Shown: positions 55,682 to 64,000, counted from the stretch's first letter. The stretch: DNA of 64,000 nucleotides from Roseomonas haemaphysalidis (GCF_017355405.1 NZ_CP061177.1:2587001-2651000); one strand, 5' to 3'. The notes: generated by a model not told the origin, from the letters alone. A program made the numbers and translations.

Positions 55682-55821
55682 CGCTGCGTCATCCTCGCTC
55701 GGGGCGGCGTCGCGGATCGCGGGCCTGCGGTGCCCAAGCACGAGCCGTGCCAGTCACCGCATCCATCCCCGCGCCACGCGCGCCCCCGGGCGGCTGCCCA
55801 AGAAAACAGCAGTTCGGAACG

Positions 55822-57414
55822 TCAGCCTCGCCGGACGTTCCAGAACAACGGCAGGCCCTTCAGCACGTTGGTCAGGTCGCGCCGGTAGGCGGTGGCCTGG
55901 AAGTATTGTCCGACCGGCAGGTAGGGCACGTCGCGGAATGCCTGGAGCTGGATCTCCCGGCCGATCGCCTTCTGCGCGGCGGCGTCGCTCGCCTCGAACC
56001 ATTCGTTGCGCAGTTCTTCCAGCTTCGGCGCCGTCGGCCAGCCAAACCAGGCGGCCTGGCCGTGGCCGCGCAGGGCCTGCTGCACGCCGGGGTTGAACAT
56101 GTCGAGCCCGGCCCAGAAGGTGAAGAACATGCTCCACCCGCCCTTCTCCACCGGCTCCTTGCTGGCGCGGCGCTGCACCACGCTGCCCCAGTCGGTGGAC
56201 ACGAACTCGACGTTGACGCCGGACTTCACCAGCATGTCGCGGCCGACCTGCGCCAAGGCGTTCAGGGAGGGGAAGTCCGCCGCTGCCAGCAGGACCACCT
56301 TTTCACCCTTGTAGCCGGCGGCGGCGAGGTCACGCTTGACCTTGTCGTAATCACGCGGGCTGGTCAGCACCTCCATGCCGGCATCGCTCGCCAGGGGGGT
56401 GCCGGGCGGAAAGATGCCGACGCCGTCCCGCCACAGCGACTTGTCGGTGCCGATCACCGCGGTCATGAAGTCTTCCTGGTTGACCGCGCCGAGCAGGGCC
56501 CGGCGGATCGCAGGATTGTCGAAAGGCGGGTTCAGGTGGTTGAACCGGGCCATGCCGCAAAGCCCGGTCGGGTCTTGGTTCTCGATGACGATGTCGCGCG
56601 AACGCCGCAGCACCGGCTGCAGATCGCCGGTCGGCTGTTCCCACCAGTCCATCTCACCGCTTTGCAGCGCACCGGCGGCGGTGGCCGCGTCGGGGATGGT
56701 GCTCCACTCGACGCGGTCGAAATGCACCACCTTCGGGCCCGCAGTCCAGCTCGGCGTGCCGTCCGGCCGCGGCACGTAGCCGGCGAACTTCTCGTATACC
56801 ACCTTGCTGCCCGGCACCCGCTCGTCCGCCTTGAAGCGGAACGGGCCAGAGCCGACCACCTCGCGGATCGCCGTGCCGGGGTCGGTGCGTGCCAGGCGTT
56901 CCGGCATGATGAAGCAGACGGGCGTGGATGGCTTGGCCAACGCCTCGAACAGCAGCGGAAACGGCTTCTTCAGCCGGAACACGAAGGTCCGGTCATCGGT
57001 GGCCGACAGGTCGTCCAGGCTCGCGAACAGCACCTGCCCCAGCGCGTCGCGGGCCGCCCAGCGGCGGATCGACGCCACGGCATCGGCGGCACGCACCGGC
57101 TCGCCGTCATGGAAGGTCATGCCGCTGCGCAGCACCATGGTGATGCGCTTGCCGTCATCCTCGACCGTGTGGCCCTGCACCATCTGGGGCTGGGCGCGGA
57201 AGTTCTCGTCCATGCCGTACAGCGTGTCCCACACCAGATAGGCGTGGTTGCGGCTGATGTAGGCCGTGGTGATGATCGGGTCGATCACCGCGAGGTCCGA
57301 CTGGGCGATGAAGCGCAGCGTCCGGGCATTGCCACGCTGCGCGATGGCGAAGCGCGGCAGGGAGGAGGCAACCGCGACGCCGGCGGCGCCGCTGAACAAC
57401 TGGCGTCTCAACAT
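55822..57414 (-). CDS. extracellular solute-binding protein, family 5 (second of two)
   Basis: 530 residues. Signal MLRRQLFSGAAGVAVASSLPRFAIAQ (RRQLF, possible Tat). Same architecture as the 54080 protein: ARTLRFIAQSDLAVIDPI, RNHAYLVWDTLYGMDENF, LRSGMTFHDGEPVRAADAVASIRRW, VGSGPFRFKADERVPGSK, FNHLNPPFDNPAIRRALLGAVNQEDF. First gene of the operon; separated from its paralogue by 140 bp. Tandem duplication likely gives two ligand ranges to one permease. Confidence 0.92.
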   Translation of the reverse strand: MLRRQLFSGAAGVAVASSLPRFAIAQRGNARTLRFIAQSDLAVIDPIITTAYISRNHAYLVWDTLYGMDENFRAQPQMVQGHTVEDDGKRITMVLRSGMTFHDGEPVRAADAVASIRRWAARDALGQVLFASLDDLSATDDRTFVFRLKKPFPLLFEALAKPSTPVCFIMPERLARTDPGTAIREVVGSGPFRFKADERVPGSKVVYEKFAGYVPRPDGTPSWTAGPKVVHFDRVEWSTIPDAATAAGALQSGEMDWWEQPTGDLQPVLRRSRDIVIENQDPTGLCGMARFNHLNPPFDNPAIRRALLGAVNQEDFMTAVIGTDKSLWRDGVGIFPPGTPLASDAGMEVLTSPRDYDKVKRDLAAAGYKGEKVVLLAAADFPSLNALAQVGRDMLVKSGVNVEFVSTDWGSVVQRRASKEPVEKGGWSMFFTFWAGLDMFNPGVQQALRGHGQAAWFGWPTAPKLEELRNEWFEASDAAAQKAIGREIQLQAFRDVPYLPVGQYFQATAYRRDLTNVLKGLPLFWNVRRG

Positions 57415-57527
57415 TCGGTCGGTTTCTCCCGCAGGGACTGGATGGGGTGGCGAGGGAAGCCGAGCCCCGGTGCACGCGCAAGGGGGGAATCGCGGCCCCC
57501 GGCTTGGCAGCGCCGCCGGCTGCGCCT

Positions 57528-57977
57528 ATGGGCCGCCCCATGTTGCCGCATCGCCTGCTGTCCCGCCTGCCACCGGCTCACGCCAAGCTGCTGGCGGAAC
57601 TGCTGCGCTTCGGCGTGGTCGGCACCCTGGGCTTCGTGGTCGACACCGCCACCTTATATCTGGCGCTGGCGCTGGGGGCCGGATTGTACGGCGGCCGGGT
57701 GTTGTCCTACCTCGCGGCGGCTTCGGCCAATTGGGTGCTGAACCGCGCCTGGACCTTTCGGAGCGCTGATCGCAGCCGGCCGGGGCGGCAATGGCTGATG
57801 TTCCTGGCGGTGAACCTGCTGGGGTTCGTCTGCAATTACGGCACCTACGCCGTGCTCGTCGCAGGCTGGCCGATGGCCGCGGCGCACCCTGTTATCGCGA
57901 TCGCCGCCGGCTCGATTGCCGGACTGGCTGGGAATTTCCTGCTGAGCAGGCGCTTTGTCTTTAAGACATCACAGTGA
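57528..57977 (+). CDS. GtrA-family membrane protein
   Basis: 149 residues, four hydrophobic segments. LLRFGVVGTLGFVVDTATLYLAL, SYLAAASANWVLNRAWTFRS and GNFLLSRRFVFK are the GtrA/DPMS-like hallmarks. Family members help flip polyprenyl-linked sugars or sit near glycosyltransferases; no such gene is adjacent. Two close in-frame ATGs (57528, 57540), neither with a clear ribosome site. Ends in a short CATCAC-GTGATG hairpin over the stop. Confidence 0.85.
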   Translation: MGRPMLPHRLLSRLPPAHAKLLAELLRFGVVGTLGFVVDTATLYLALALGAGLYGGRVLSYLAAASANWVLNRAWTFRSADRSRPGRQWLMFLAVNLLGFVCNYGTYAVLVAGWPMAAAHPVIAIAAGSIAGLAGNFLLSRRFVFKTSQ

Positions 57978-58188
57978 TGCTTGGCCATGCTGGGTCATAT
58001 ATTAATGATGCTTCACGCAATCCTCTATTATGACCTGTATGGCAGAGCTTCGGCTTGATAACGATATTGATCCGGTGTTTGTGATAATTGCCCTATGAGA
58101 ACTGCCTCGTTTTGCGCGATACTGTAGCTTCCTTGCACGGGATGAAAATTGTGCCCCTGTATGCCCCTCGCCAGCTGTGCGAAACCCC
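57978..58188. other. A/T-rich intergenic region before the type I secretion genes
   Basis: 211 bp, clearly poorer in G+C than the rest of the window (for example TCATATATTAATGATG, CTCTATTATGACC, TTGATAACGATATTGATC, GTGATAATTGCC). It must hold the promoter of the secretion operon. Several -10-like words (TATTAT 58026, GATAAT 58083, GATACT 58118) occur, none with a -35 at good spacing. A small RNA cannot be excluded; no ORF of note. Confidence 0.55.
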
Positions 58189-59976
58189 ATGTCATTCCTG
58201 AACCGCCAGCCTGGCCCGGAAGTGTCGGCCGATAATCCGCTGAGCCGGGCGATCGGCGCCTGCCGCCGGGAATTCACGGCTGTCGGGCTGTTCAGCGGCG
58301 TCGTGAACCTGCTGCAGCTCACCGTCTCCATCTACATGATGCAGGTGTTCGACCGGGTGCTCGCCACCCGCAGCCTCGATACGCTGCTGTTCCTGACGCT
58401 GATCGCGCTGGGGGCCATCCTGCTGCTGGCGGTGCTGGAAGCCGTGCGCAGCCAGGTGATGCAGCGCATCGCCAGCTGGGTCGAGGCCCGCGTTGCGCCG
58501 GAAGGGTTCGAGCGGGCGCTGGAAGCCCAGCTGCGCGGCCGGCCTTACCGGATGGAGGCCCTGCGGGACTTGGCGGTGTACCGGTCCTGGGTCAGCTCGC
58601 CGGGCGCCCTGGCGGTCTACGATGTCCCCTGGGTGCCCATCTACCTGGCCGCCATCTTCCTGCTGCACCCGGTGATGGGCATGATCGCCCTGGCGGGCGC
58701 GGTGCTGTTGTTCGGCCTGACGCTGCTGAACGAGTATTCGACCTCCGCCCTGCTGCGGCAGGCCAACACGGCGGCGCAGGCGGCGCAGCGGCGGGCCGAT
58801 GCCATTGCCCGCAATGCCGAGGTCATCGACAGCATGGGCATGGCCGGGGCGGTGATGCAGCGCTGGCAGACCGGCGTCGACCAGATCGCCGGCCCCCAGC
58901 AGAAGGCGGCGAACCGGGCGGCGATCCTGCTGTCCTCCACCAAGTTCTTTCGCCTCGCGGTGCAGCTGGCGGTGCTGGGCGTAGGCGCTTACCTGGTGCT
59001 GCAGCAGGAAATCACCTCGGGGGCCTCGATCGCCGGCTCCATCATCATGGGCCGCGCCCTGGCCCCGGTGGAGCAGCTGATCGGCGGCTGGAAGGGCCTG
59101 GTGCAAAGCCGCCAGGCGCTGAAGCGGCTGAAGGCATTCCTGTCCATGCCGCGCATCCGCCCGCCCGGGCTGGCGATGCCCGCACCGCTCGGCCACGTCA
59201 GCGTCGAGCGCGTCACCTACGGCATTCCCGGCCAGACCACGGCCATCATCAAGGGCGTGACCTTCTCGCTGGAACCGGGCGAGAGCCTCGCCATCATCGG
59301 CCCCTCGGCGGCCGGCAAGACCACGCTGATCCGCATGCTGATCGGCACCCTGCCCGCCTCCACCGGCCATGTGCGGCTCGATGGCGCCGACGTCTTCACC
59401 TGGAAGCGCGAGGATTTCGGCCGCCACATCGGCTACCTGCCGCAGGACGTGGAGCTGTTCGACGGCACGGTGTTCCAGAACATCGCCCGCATGGCGGAGG
59501 CCGAGCCCGACGACGTCTTCGCCGCCGCCATGCTGGCCGGCTGCCACGACATGATCCTGCGCCTGCCGCAGGGCTACGACACCGAGATCGGCGAAGGCGG
59601 GCAGCATCTGTCCGGCGGCCAGCGGCAGCTGGTCGGGCTGGCGCGCGCCATGTTCGGCGCCCCCAAGCTGGTCGTGCTGGACGAGCCGAATTCCAACCTC
59701 GACGGCGACGCCGAGGCCGCCCTGCAGCGCGCCGTGGACACGCTGAAGAGCCAGGGTGCCACGGTGGTCCTGGTGTCGCACCGCCCGGCGCTGGTGCAGG
59801 GCGTCGACAAGGTTCTTCTGTTGCGTGACGGGGCGGCCGAGATGTTCGGGCCGCGGGCCGAGGTGCTGCGCCGGCTGATGCCGCCGCCGCGCCCGGCCTC
59901 CGCCACCACGGCGGCCACGGCGCCGTCCACCCAACTCACCCCGGCAGGGCGCCTGGCGCCTGGAGGCGCGGCATGA
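58189..59976 (+). CDS. type I secretion system permease/ATPase (PrtD/RsaD type)
   Basis: 595 residues. Exports a C-terminal-signal protein across both membranes with HlyD and TolC partners. Membrane domain first (about 40-300; SGVVNLLQLTVSIYMMQVFDRVLATRS, AVYDVPWVPIYLAAIFLLHP), no C39 peptidase domain, then the ATPase: Walker A GPSAAGKTT, FGRHIGYLPQDVELFDGT, signature LSGGQRQLVGLARAMFG, Walker B LVVLDEPNSNLD. GTG 58177 is in frame; ATG 58189 is used. The stop overlaps the next start. No RTX-type substrate gene is in the window. Confidence 0.92.
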   Translation: MSFLNRQPGPEVSADNPLSRAIGACRREFTAVGLFSGVVNLLQLTVSIYMMQVFDRVLATRSLDTLLFLTLIALGAILLLAVLEAVRSQVMQRIASWVEARVAPEGFERALEAQLRGRPYRMEALRDLAVYRSWVSSPGALAVYDVPWVPIYLAAIFLLHPVMGMIALAGAVLLFGLTLLNEYSTSALLRQANTAAQAAQRRADAIARNAEVIDSMGMAGAVMQRWQTGVDQIAGPQQKAANRAAILLSSTKFFRLAVQLAVLGVGAYLVLQQEITSGASIAGSIIMGRALAPVEQLIGGWKGLVQSRQALKRLKAFLSMPRIRPPGLAMPAPLGHVSVERVTYGIPGQTTAIIKGVTFSLEPGESLAIIGPSAAGKTTLIRMLIGTLPASTGHVRLDGADVFTWKREDFGRHIGYLPQDVELFDGTVFQNIARMAEAEPDDVFAAAMLAGCHDMILRLPQGYDTEIGEGGQHLSGGQRQLVGLARAMFGAPKLVVLDEPNSNLDGDAEAALQRAVDTLKSQGATVVLVSHRPALVQGVDKVLLLRDGAAEMFGPRAEVLRRLMPPPRPASATTAATAPSTQLTPAGRLAPGGAA

Positions 59977-61337
59977 GCGTAACCACTTCTCCCTCCGGCG
60001 CCCTGACGGACCGCCGCAACCTGCCGCCGCTGGTGGCGGCACCGGTGCTGCCGAAGCGGCCCCGCACCTCGGGCCCGATGATGCTGGGGATCGGCTCCAT
60101 CGTGCTGTTCATGGGTGGCTTCGCCGCCTGGTCCACCCTGGCGCCGCTGGCCGAGGCCGCCATCGCCCCCGGCCAGATCCGCAGCGAAGGCAGCCGCCGC
60201 ACCATCCAGCATCTCGAAGGCGGCATCGTCCGTGAGATCCTGGCGCGCGATGGCGACCAGGTGAAGGCCGGCCAGGTGCTGATGCGCCTCGACGAGGTGC
60301 AGTCCGACAGCAGCCTGGAAACATTGCGTGGCCAGCGCTGGGCTTTGCTGGCGCAGTTCGCCCGCCTGCAGGCGGAGCACGAGGGGGCCGGCGACATCGC
60401 CTTTCCGGCGGAGCTGCTGGGCACCACGGACGCCCGTGGCTTGGAAGCGATGACCGGCCAGCGCACTTTGTTCGCGGCCCGGCAGGCCAGCCTGAACAGC
60501 CAGATCCAGGTGCTGGAAGCCCGCGCGGCGCAGCAGGAGGCGACCGCCTCCTCCGCGCAGGCGCAGATCGGCAGCCAGCGGCGGCAGCTCGAGCTGATCC
60601 GTCGCGAGGAGCAGGACGTCAAGACGCTGGTGGCCCAGGGCCTGGAGCGCATGCCCCGCCTGCTGGGGCTGCAACGGCAGGCCGCCGCCTTTGAAGGCAA
60701 CCTGCAGGATCTGCTGGGCCAGACCGAGAAGGCCGCCGCCGGCGCGCGGGAAGCGCGCAGCCAGATGATCCAGACCCGCGACCAGCGCCGTGCCGAGATC
60801 TCGACTGAGGCACGCGACGTGCGGTCCCGGTTGAACGATGCGGATGAGAAGCTGCGGGCCGCCCAGGATGTCGCCACCCGCCGCGAGATCGTGGCGCCGG
60901 AAGACGGCACCGTCATGAACAGCAAGTTCTTCAACCTCGGCGCCGTGGTTCGCGCGGGCGAGCCGGTGATGGAGCTTGTGCCGTCGCATGACCGCCTGGT
61001 GGCGGAGGTACAGTTGTCGCCGAGCGACATCGACGTGGTCTACCCCGGGCTGCAGGCCGAGGTGCGGCTGCCGGCCTTCAAGCAGCGGCTGGTGCCGTTC
61101 CTGCATGGCCACGTGACCTATGTGGCGAGCGACGTGTCCATGGACGACCGCACGCGCGCCAGCCATTACCGCGTGCAGATCACCGTGGACCAGGACCAGC
61201 TGGCCCGGCTGGAAAACGTGGAGCTGCGGGCTGGCATGCCCGTGGAGGCCCAGATCCAGACCGGAAGCCGCAGCTTCCTGCGCTACATGATCCAGCCGGT
61301 GCTGGACAGCTTCCACCGCGCCTTCCGCGAACAATAG
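59973..61337 (+). CDS. type I secretion membrane fusion protein (HlyD family)
   Basis: 454 residues. Cytoplasmic N-terminus, one anchor (MMLGIGSIVLFMGGFAAWSTLAPL), lipoyl-like half motif (IQHLEGGIVREILARDGDQVKAGQVLMRLDE), a long coiled coil (~150-300, many Gln/Arg/Glu) and a C-terminal beta part (EIVAPEDGTVMNSKFFN, PVMELVPSHDRLVAEVQLSPSDID). ATGA overlap with the ABC gene. Bridges to a TolC protein, which must come from elsewhere; the tolC in this window is frameshifted. Confidence 0.92.
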   Translation: MSVTTSPSGALTDRRNLPPLVAAPVLPKRPRTSGPMMLGIGSIVLFMGGFAAWSTLAPLAEAAIAPGQIRSEGSRRTIQHLEGGIVREILARDGDQVKAGQVLMRLDEVQSDSSLETLRGQRWALLAQFARLQAEHEGAGDIAFPAELLGTTDARGLEAMTGQRTLFAARQASLNSQIQVLEARAAQQEATASSAQAQIGSQRRQLELIRREEQDVKTLVAQGLERMPRLLGLQRQAAAFEGNLQDLLGQTEKAAAGAREARSQMIQTRDQRRAEISTEARDVRSRLNDADEKLRAAQDVATRREIVAPEDGTVMNSKFFNLGAVVRAGEPVMELVPSHDRLVAEVQLSPSDIDVVYPGLQAEVRLPAFKQRLVPFLHGHVTYVASDVSMDDRTRASHYRVQITVDQDQLARLENVELRAGMPVEAQIQTGSRSFLRYMIQPVLDSFHRAFREQ

Positions 61338-61351
61338 GACCCGCAACCCGC

Positions 61352-61639
61352 ATGGTCGACCAACCCACTATCTTCGCGGACGGCATCCTGGAAGCGAGCG
61401 TCAACTTTGGCGTCGCCCGGATCACCCTGGCGCAGACCCGGGCGGACGGTTCGCCGGTCGCCTGCGGGCAACTGGTGGTGCCGGTGGTCCAGCTTCCCGC
61501 GCTGGCCAATGGCATGCTGTCGCTGTTGAAGCAGATCGAGGCCAAGGTGAAGCAGGCGCAGGAACAGCCTGCCCCGGCGGCACCGCCGGGTGACTCGGCG
61601 GAGGCGATGCCGGGTGCCTTCCGCTTTTCCGGCGGCTGA
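61352..61639 (+). CDS. small conserved-looking protein of the secretion operon
   Basis: 95 residues, family not recognised. The first ~68 residues look folded (ILEASVNFGVARITLAQTRADGSPVACGQLVVPVVQLPALANGMLSLL, then a short helix KQIEAKVKQAQEQ), the rest is a Pro/Ala tail ending FRFSGG. No signal peptide. Starts 14 bases after the HlyD stop, so co-transcribed. May assist the secretion system or its cargo; nothing proves it. Confidence 0.6.
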   Translation: MVDQPTIFADGILEASVNFGVARITLAQTRADGSPVACGQLVVPVVQLPALANGMLSLLKQIEAKVKQAQEQPAPAAPPGDSAEAMPGAFRFSGG

Positions 61640-61655
61640 CCAGAACGCTGTGTTG

Positions 61656-61678
61656 CCGGCAGGACTCAGCCCTGCCGG
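61656..61678. terminator. hairpin between converging secretion and GDPD genes
   Basis: CCGGCAGG (61656-61663) pairs perfectly with CCTGCCGG (61671-61678); loop of seven. It lies 16 bp after the small protein's stop and overlaps the last codons of the convergent glycerophosphodiesterase. No T-run. Confidence 0.45.
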
Positions 61679-62475
61679 AGACGCAGCGCCAGGACAGGAT
61701 CGTCCGTCGCGACCAGATCCAGCCCGAGTTCCAGCGCCTTGCCGAGGCGAGCAGCGTCATTGGCACCCCAGGCACCGACGGTCAGCCCCGCCCGGCGCAA
61801 GTCCTGGCAGAGGGCGGCGTCGATCGCGCCGATCTCGGTTTCAACGGCCCGCACACCGTGCGCGCGTGCGGTCGTGATCACGCCGTCCGCCCCCATGCTG
61901 CGGAGCGACGCAGCATCAAACAGCCACACCACCTCACCCAACCCTCCGGCCTGGATTGCGGCCGCCGCGATGGCGACGTCGAAGGCGATGATGGAGGTCT
62001 GCGGGCGAATCGCCGCGTCATCGATGACGTCCAGGCTGCGCCGCAGCAGGTCCAGCTGGCCCGCGCCTTTGATCTCCACCTGCAGCATCGCCGTTTCGCC
62101 GCGGAGCAGCGCCGCGACGTCCTTCAGGCGTGGGACGGTGGCGTGCTCATGTCCCCGCAATGGGGTTGCAACGAGCGATGCGGCGCTTTGCAGAGCCACC
62201 GGACCGGTGGCCAGGGTGGTGCGGTCCAGCGTGCTGTCATGGATCACCACCGGCACGCCGTCCGAAGACAGGTGAACGTCGCATTCCAGCGCATCGACGC
62301 CGATCCGCAGGCTGTTGCGAAAGGCCTCGACGCTGTTCTCGGGCCACAGCAGGGCGCCGCCCCGGTGGCTGACGATGCGGGTCCGATGTTGCGAAGCTGG
62401 GCCACGGGCGCCAGCCTTGTCAGCGCTCGCGTCAGTGCCGTTGCGCCCGCAGGCAATGGTTGGTTCCGTGCTCAA
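61666..62475 (-). CDS. glycerophosphodiester phosphodiesterase family protein
   Basis: 269 residues, GDPD TIM barrel. Active-site motifs: VSHRGGALLWPENSVEAF (His and Glu/Asn), LECDVHLSSDGVPVVIHDSTLDRTT (metal Glu/Asp and second His), LQVEIKG and the C-terminal WGANDAARL. Hydrolyses glycerophosphodiesters to glycerol-3-phosphate and alcohol. The first ~32 residues (ACGRNGTDASADKAG) are not a signal peptide, so it is probably cytoplasmic; a start further in is possible. Divergent from the DctP-type gene. Confidence 0.9.
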   Translation of the reverse strand: MSTEPTIACGRNGTDASADKAGARGPASQHRTRIVSHRGGALLWPENSVEAFRNSLRIGVDALECDVHLSSDGVPVVIHDSTLDRTTLATGPVALQSAASLVATPLRGHEHATVPRLKDVAALLRGETAMLQVEIKGAGQLDLLRRSLDVIDDAAIRPQTSIIAFDVAIAAAAIQAGGLGEVVWLFDAASLRSMGADGVITTARAHGVRAVETEIGAIDAALCQDLRRAGLTVGAWGANDAARLGKALELGLDLVATDDPVLALRLRQG

Positions 62476-62534
62476 GATATCGTAATCTCCGGTCGCTAAA
62501 ACGTTATGCCACTTGTGGCAGAGGGGATGAGGCG

Positions 62535-63611
62535 ATGTTGGCCTGCTGTCTGGCGCCTATGCGTTCCTGGACCAGGTGGCTGCAGGCGTTCATGCTGCTG
62601 GCCTGCCTGACGCCCCGTCCCGGACAGGCTGACGAGCCGCTTCGCCTCAAGGTCATCGGCGGCCTGGCCGACGTATCCCAGTTTGTGCGCTACGAGGAAC
62701 CCTTCTGGCGCCGCCGCCTGTCGGAGCTCACCAATGGCAAGGTGGTGGGCGAGATCGCGGCCTTTGACCGCGCCGGCTTCCGGGCCGAGGAGATGCTGCA
62801 GCTCATGCGGCTCGGCGTCGTGCCGTTCGGCACCGCGCTGCTGGCCATCGTGTCGTCCGAGGAGCCGGAATTCAACGCCGTCGACCTCCCTGCCCTCAAT
62901 CCTGATTTCGCCAGCCTGCGCCAGACGGTGCGCCTGTATCGCCCGCATCTGCGGCGCATTCTGCAGGAACGGTATGGCATCGAGCTGCTGGCCGTCTACA
63001 CCTACCCCGCCCAGGTCACGTGGTGCAGCCGCCCCTTCACCGGCTTGGCGGATCTCGCCGGCCGGCGGATCCGGACCTCTTCGGTCGGCCAGGTAGAGAT
63101 GTTCGAGGCCCTGGGCGCGACACCGGTGGTGATCCCTTTTGCAGGCGTCGTCCAGGCTATCAAAAACGGTGTGGTGGAATGCGCGGTCACGGGTGCCCTG
63201 TCCGGCAATGCCGTTGGATTGCAGGACGTCACGACGCACATCCACTCCATGGCCCTGACGTGGGGCGTGTCCGTCTTCGGCGCGAACCAGGAGGCCTGGA
63301 ACGCTTTGCCGCCGGATCTGCGAGACACCATCCAGCGTGGCCTGGTTGAACTGGAAGACAACATCTGGGAAGGCGCCGCGCGCGAAACCGGCGAAGGGAT
63401 CGATTGCAACACCGGCCGGGCCGGCTGCATCACGGGGCGCAAGGGCAACATGACCTTGGTGCCGGTCACCCCGGCCGACGATGCGCGGCGCCGCAGCCTG
63501 CTGACGCAGACGGTGCTGCCACGCTGGGTGGACCGTTGCGGCACGGACTGTGCTGATGCCTGGAACCGTTACCTGGGTCCGGTCTTGGGCATTCCAGCGT
63601 ATGCGAATTGA
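62535..63611 (+). CDS. DctP-type periplasmic solute-binding protein
   Basis: 358 residues. Signal peptide MRSWTRWLQAFMLLACLTPRPGQA (second Met) or from MLACCLAP. Body resembles TRAP dicarboxylate-type binding proteins: WRRRLSELTNGKVVGEIAAFD, GLADLAGRRIRTSSVGQVEMFEALGATPVVIPFAGVVQAIKNGVVECAVTGALSGN and WGVSVFGANQEAWNALPPDLRDTIQ. Unusual C-terminal cysteines (DCNTGRAGC, RCGTDC). No TRAP membrane subunits follow; instead a membrane sensor gene overlaps its end, suggesting a sensing role. GAGGGG eight bases before ATG 62535. Confidence 0.85.
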   Translation: MLACCLAPMRSWTRWLQAFMLLACLTPRPGQADEPLRLKVIGGLADVSQFVRYEEPFWRRRLSELTNGKVVGEIAAFDRAGFRAEEMLQLMRLGVVPFGTALLAIVSSEEPEFNAVDLPALNPDFASLRQTVRLYRPHLRRILQERYGIELLAVYTYPAQVTWCSRPFTGLADLAGRRIRTSSVGQVEMFEALGATPVVIPFAGVVQAIKNGVVECAVTGALSGNAVGLQDVTTHIHSMALTWGVSVFGANQEAWNALPPDLRDTIQRGLVELEDNIWEGAARETGEGIDCNTGRAGCITGRKGNMTLVPVTPADDARRRSLLTQTVLPRWVDRCGTDCADAWNRYLGPVLGIPAYAN

Positions 63612-64000
63612 AATGGCGCATGCGCGACGGCTGCGCCTGGCTGTTATCATCGGGGTCGTCGCCCTGGTGCTGGCGCAATGGGTCACCGCCGCGCTGCTGG
63701 TCGGCAGGGCGCGTGAGGCAGCATTGGCGTCATCGTCCGACACGGTCCAGCGCATCGCCCGGGCGGTCGAAGCATCCCTGAACCGCAACTTCGTTTCAGT
63801 GGATGCCATGCTCGCCGGCTTGCCGGCGATCCTCGCACCGCTGGCCGCGAATGGCCCCCCGGATCAAGCGCTGATCAACCGCGTGTTGCGTGAGCTGAAC
63901 AATCAGAACTTCACCTTTCGCGATGTGCTGCTGGTGCAGGCGGACGGCACGCCGCTGGCCACCGGGCTGGCCGTGTCACGCCGTCGTCCCCTGCCCACCT
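63601..64000 (+). CDS. membrane sensor protein, N-terminus only
   Basis: 133 residues visible. Short cytoplasmic start (MAHARRLR), one membrane segment (LAVIIGVVALVLAQWVTAALLV), then a periplasmic region with a helix (AALASSSDTVQRIARAVEASLNRNF) and FRDVLLVQADGTPLATG, as in dCACHE-type sensor domains of histidine kinases or diguanylate cyclases. Output domain lies beyond the window. ATG 63601 overlaps the binding-protein stop; ATG 63613 is equally possible. Strong coupling to the DctP-type gene. Confidence 0.7.
   Translation, partial: MRIEMAHARRLRLAVIIGVVALVLAQWVTAALLVGRAREAALASSSDTVQRIARAVEASLNRNFVSVDAMLAGLPAILAPLAANGPPDQALINRVLRELNNQNFTFRDVLLVQADGTPLATGLAVSRRRPLPT

Noticed and set aside
57978..58188. 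Small RNA or toxin gene in the A/T-rich gap
   Set aside because: No ORF with a ribosome site and no promoter-terminator pair could be shown, so it is listed only as an intergenic region.

Overview
The window looks like chromosome of a GC-rich alphaproteobacterium, most likely Acetobacteraceae (Roseomonas-like). The basis is the strong G/C bias at third codon positions, an NDUFS4-type complex I accessory subunit, a PopZ-type polar protein, and two gene orders I know from alphaproteobacteria: dgt-argS-SPOR-nagZ-scpA-scpB-tat-serS and pcm-tolC-popZ-valS. The family assignment is inference; there is no rRNA or marker set here. I see no insertion sequence, prophage, integrase or CRISPR array.

Layout. 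1-7.5 kb: the start of a GAF-GGDEF protein, trpS, a phospholipase D/VTT membrane fusion coupled to an EEP phosphodiesterase, an E. coli-type ilvD, tRNA-Arg, the NDUFS4-like gene and tRNA-Pro. 7.5-17.1 kb: a long minus-strand housekeeping operon (dgt, argS, SPOR protein, nagZ, M50 protease, scpA, scpB, tatB, tatC, serS) in which tatA is absent from its usual place. 17.2-22.2 kb: an IscA/ErpA-type protein, xthA, two small exported proteins, a second ilvD of the [2Fe-2S] type and an MHS-family transporter. 22.2-27.9 kb: valS, popZ, a frameshifted tolC, pcm, tRNA-Cys and tRNA-Asn.

28-36.8 kb: a C-P lyase cluster. phnF and a second phnM run leftward; phnG-H-I-J-K-L-M and a 2H-phosphoesterase (DUF1045) gene run rightward; phnN faces them. 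A HutC-type operator sequence lies in the divergent promoter region. No phnCDE transporter and no phnP are present.

36.8-50 kb: an accessory-looking stretch with a gamma-glutamyltransferase, an AI-2E family permease, a hydroxypyruvate/oxo-tetronate isomerase plus tartronate semialdehyde reductase pair, an XRE regulator, a Pat-type acyl-CoA synthetase/GNAT fusion, a GntR-(cysteine dioxygenase-like)-(ATP-grasp) cluster of unknown role, a double cold-shock-domain protein with an RG-rich repeat linker, and a FAD plus 2Fe-2S subunit pair of a molybdenum hydroxylase without its catalytic subunit.

50-64 kb: an Opp/Dpp-type importer with two tandem binding proteins, a GtrA-family protein, a type I secretion ABC/HlyD pair with no outer-membrane partner nearby, a glycerophosphodiesterase, and a DctP-type binding protein overlapping a membrane sensor gene that runs off the right edge. 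The best candidates for something undescribed are the GntR/CDO-like/ATP-grasp cluster (45.3-47.6 kb), the 2H phosphoesterase standing where PhnP would be expected, and the binding protein/sensor pair at the right end.
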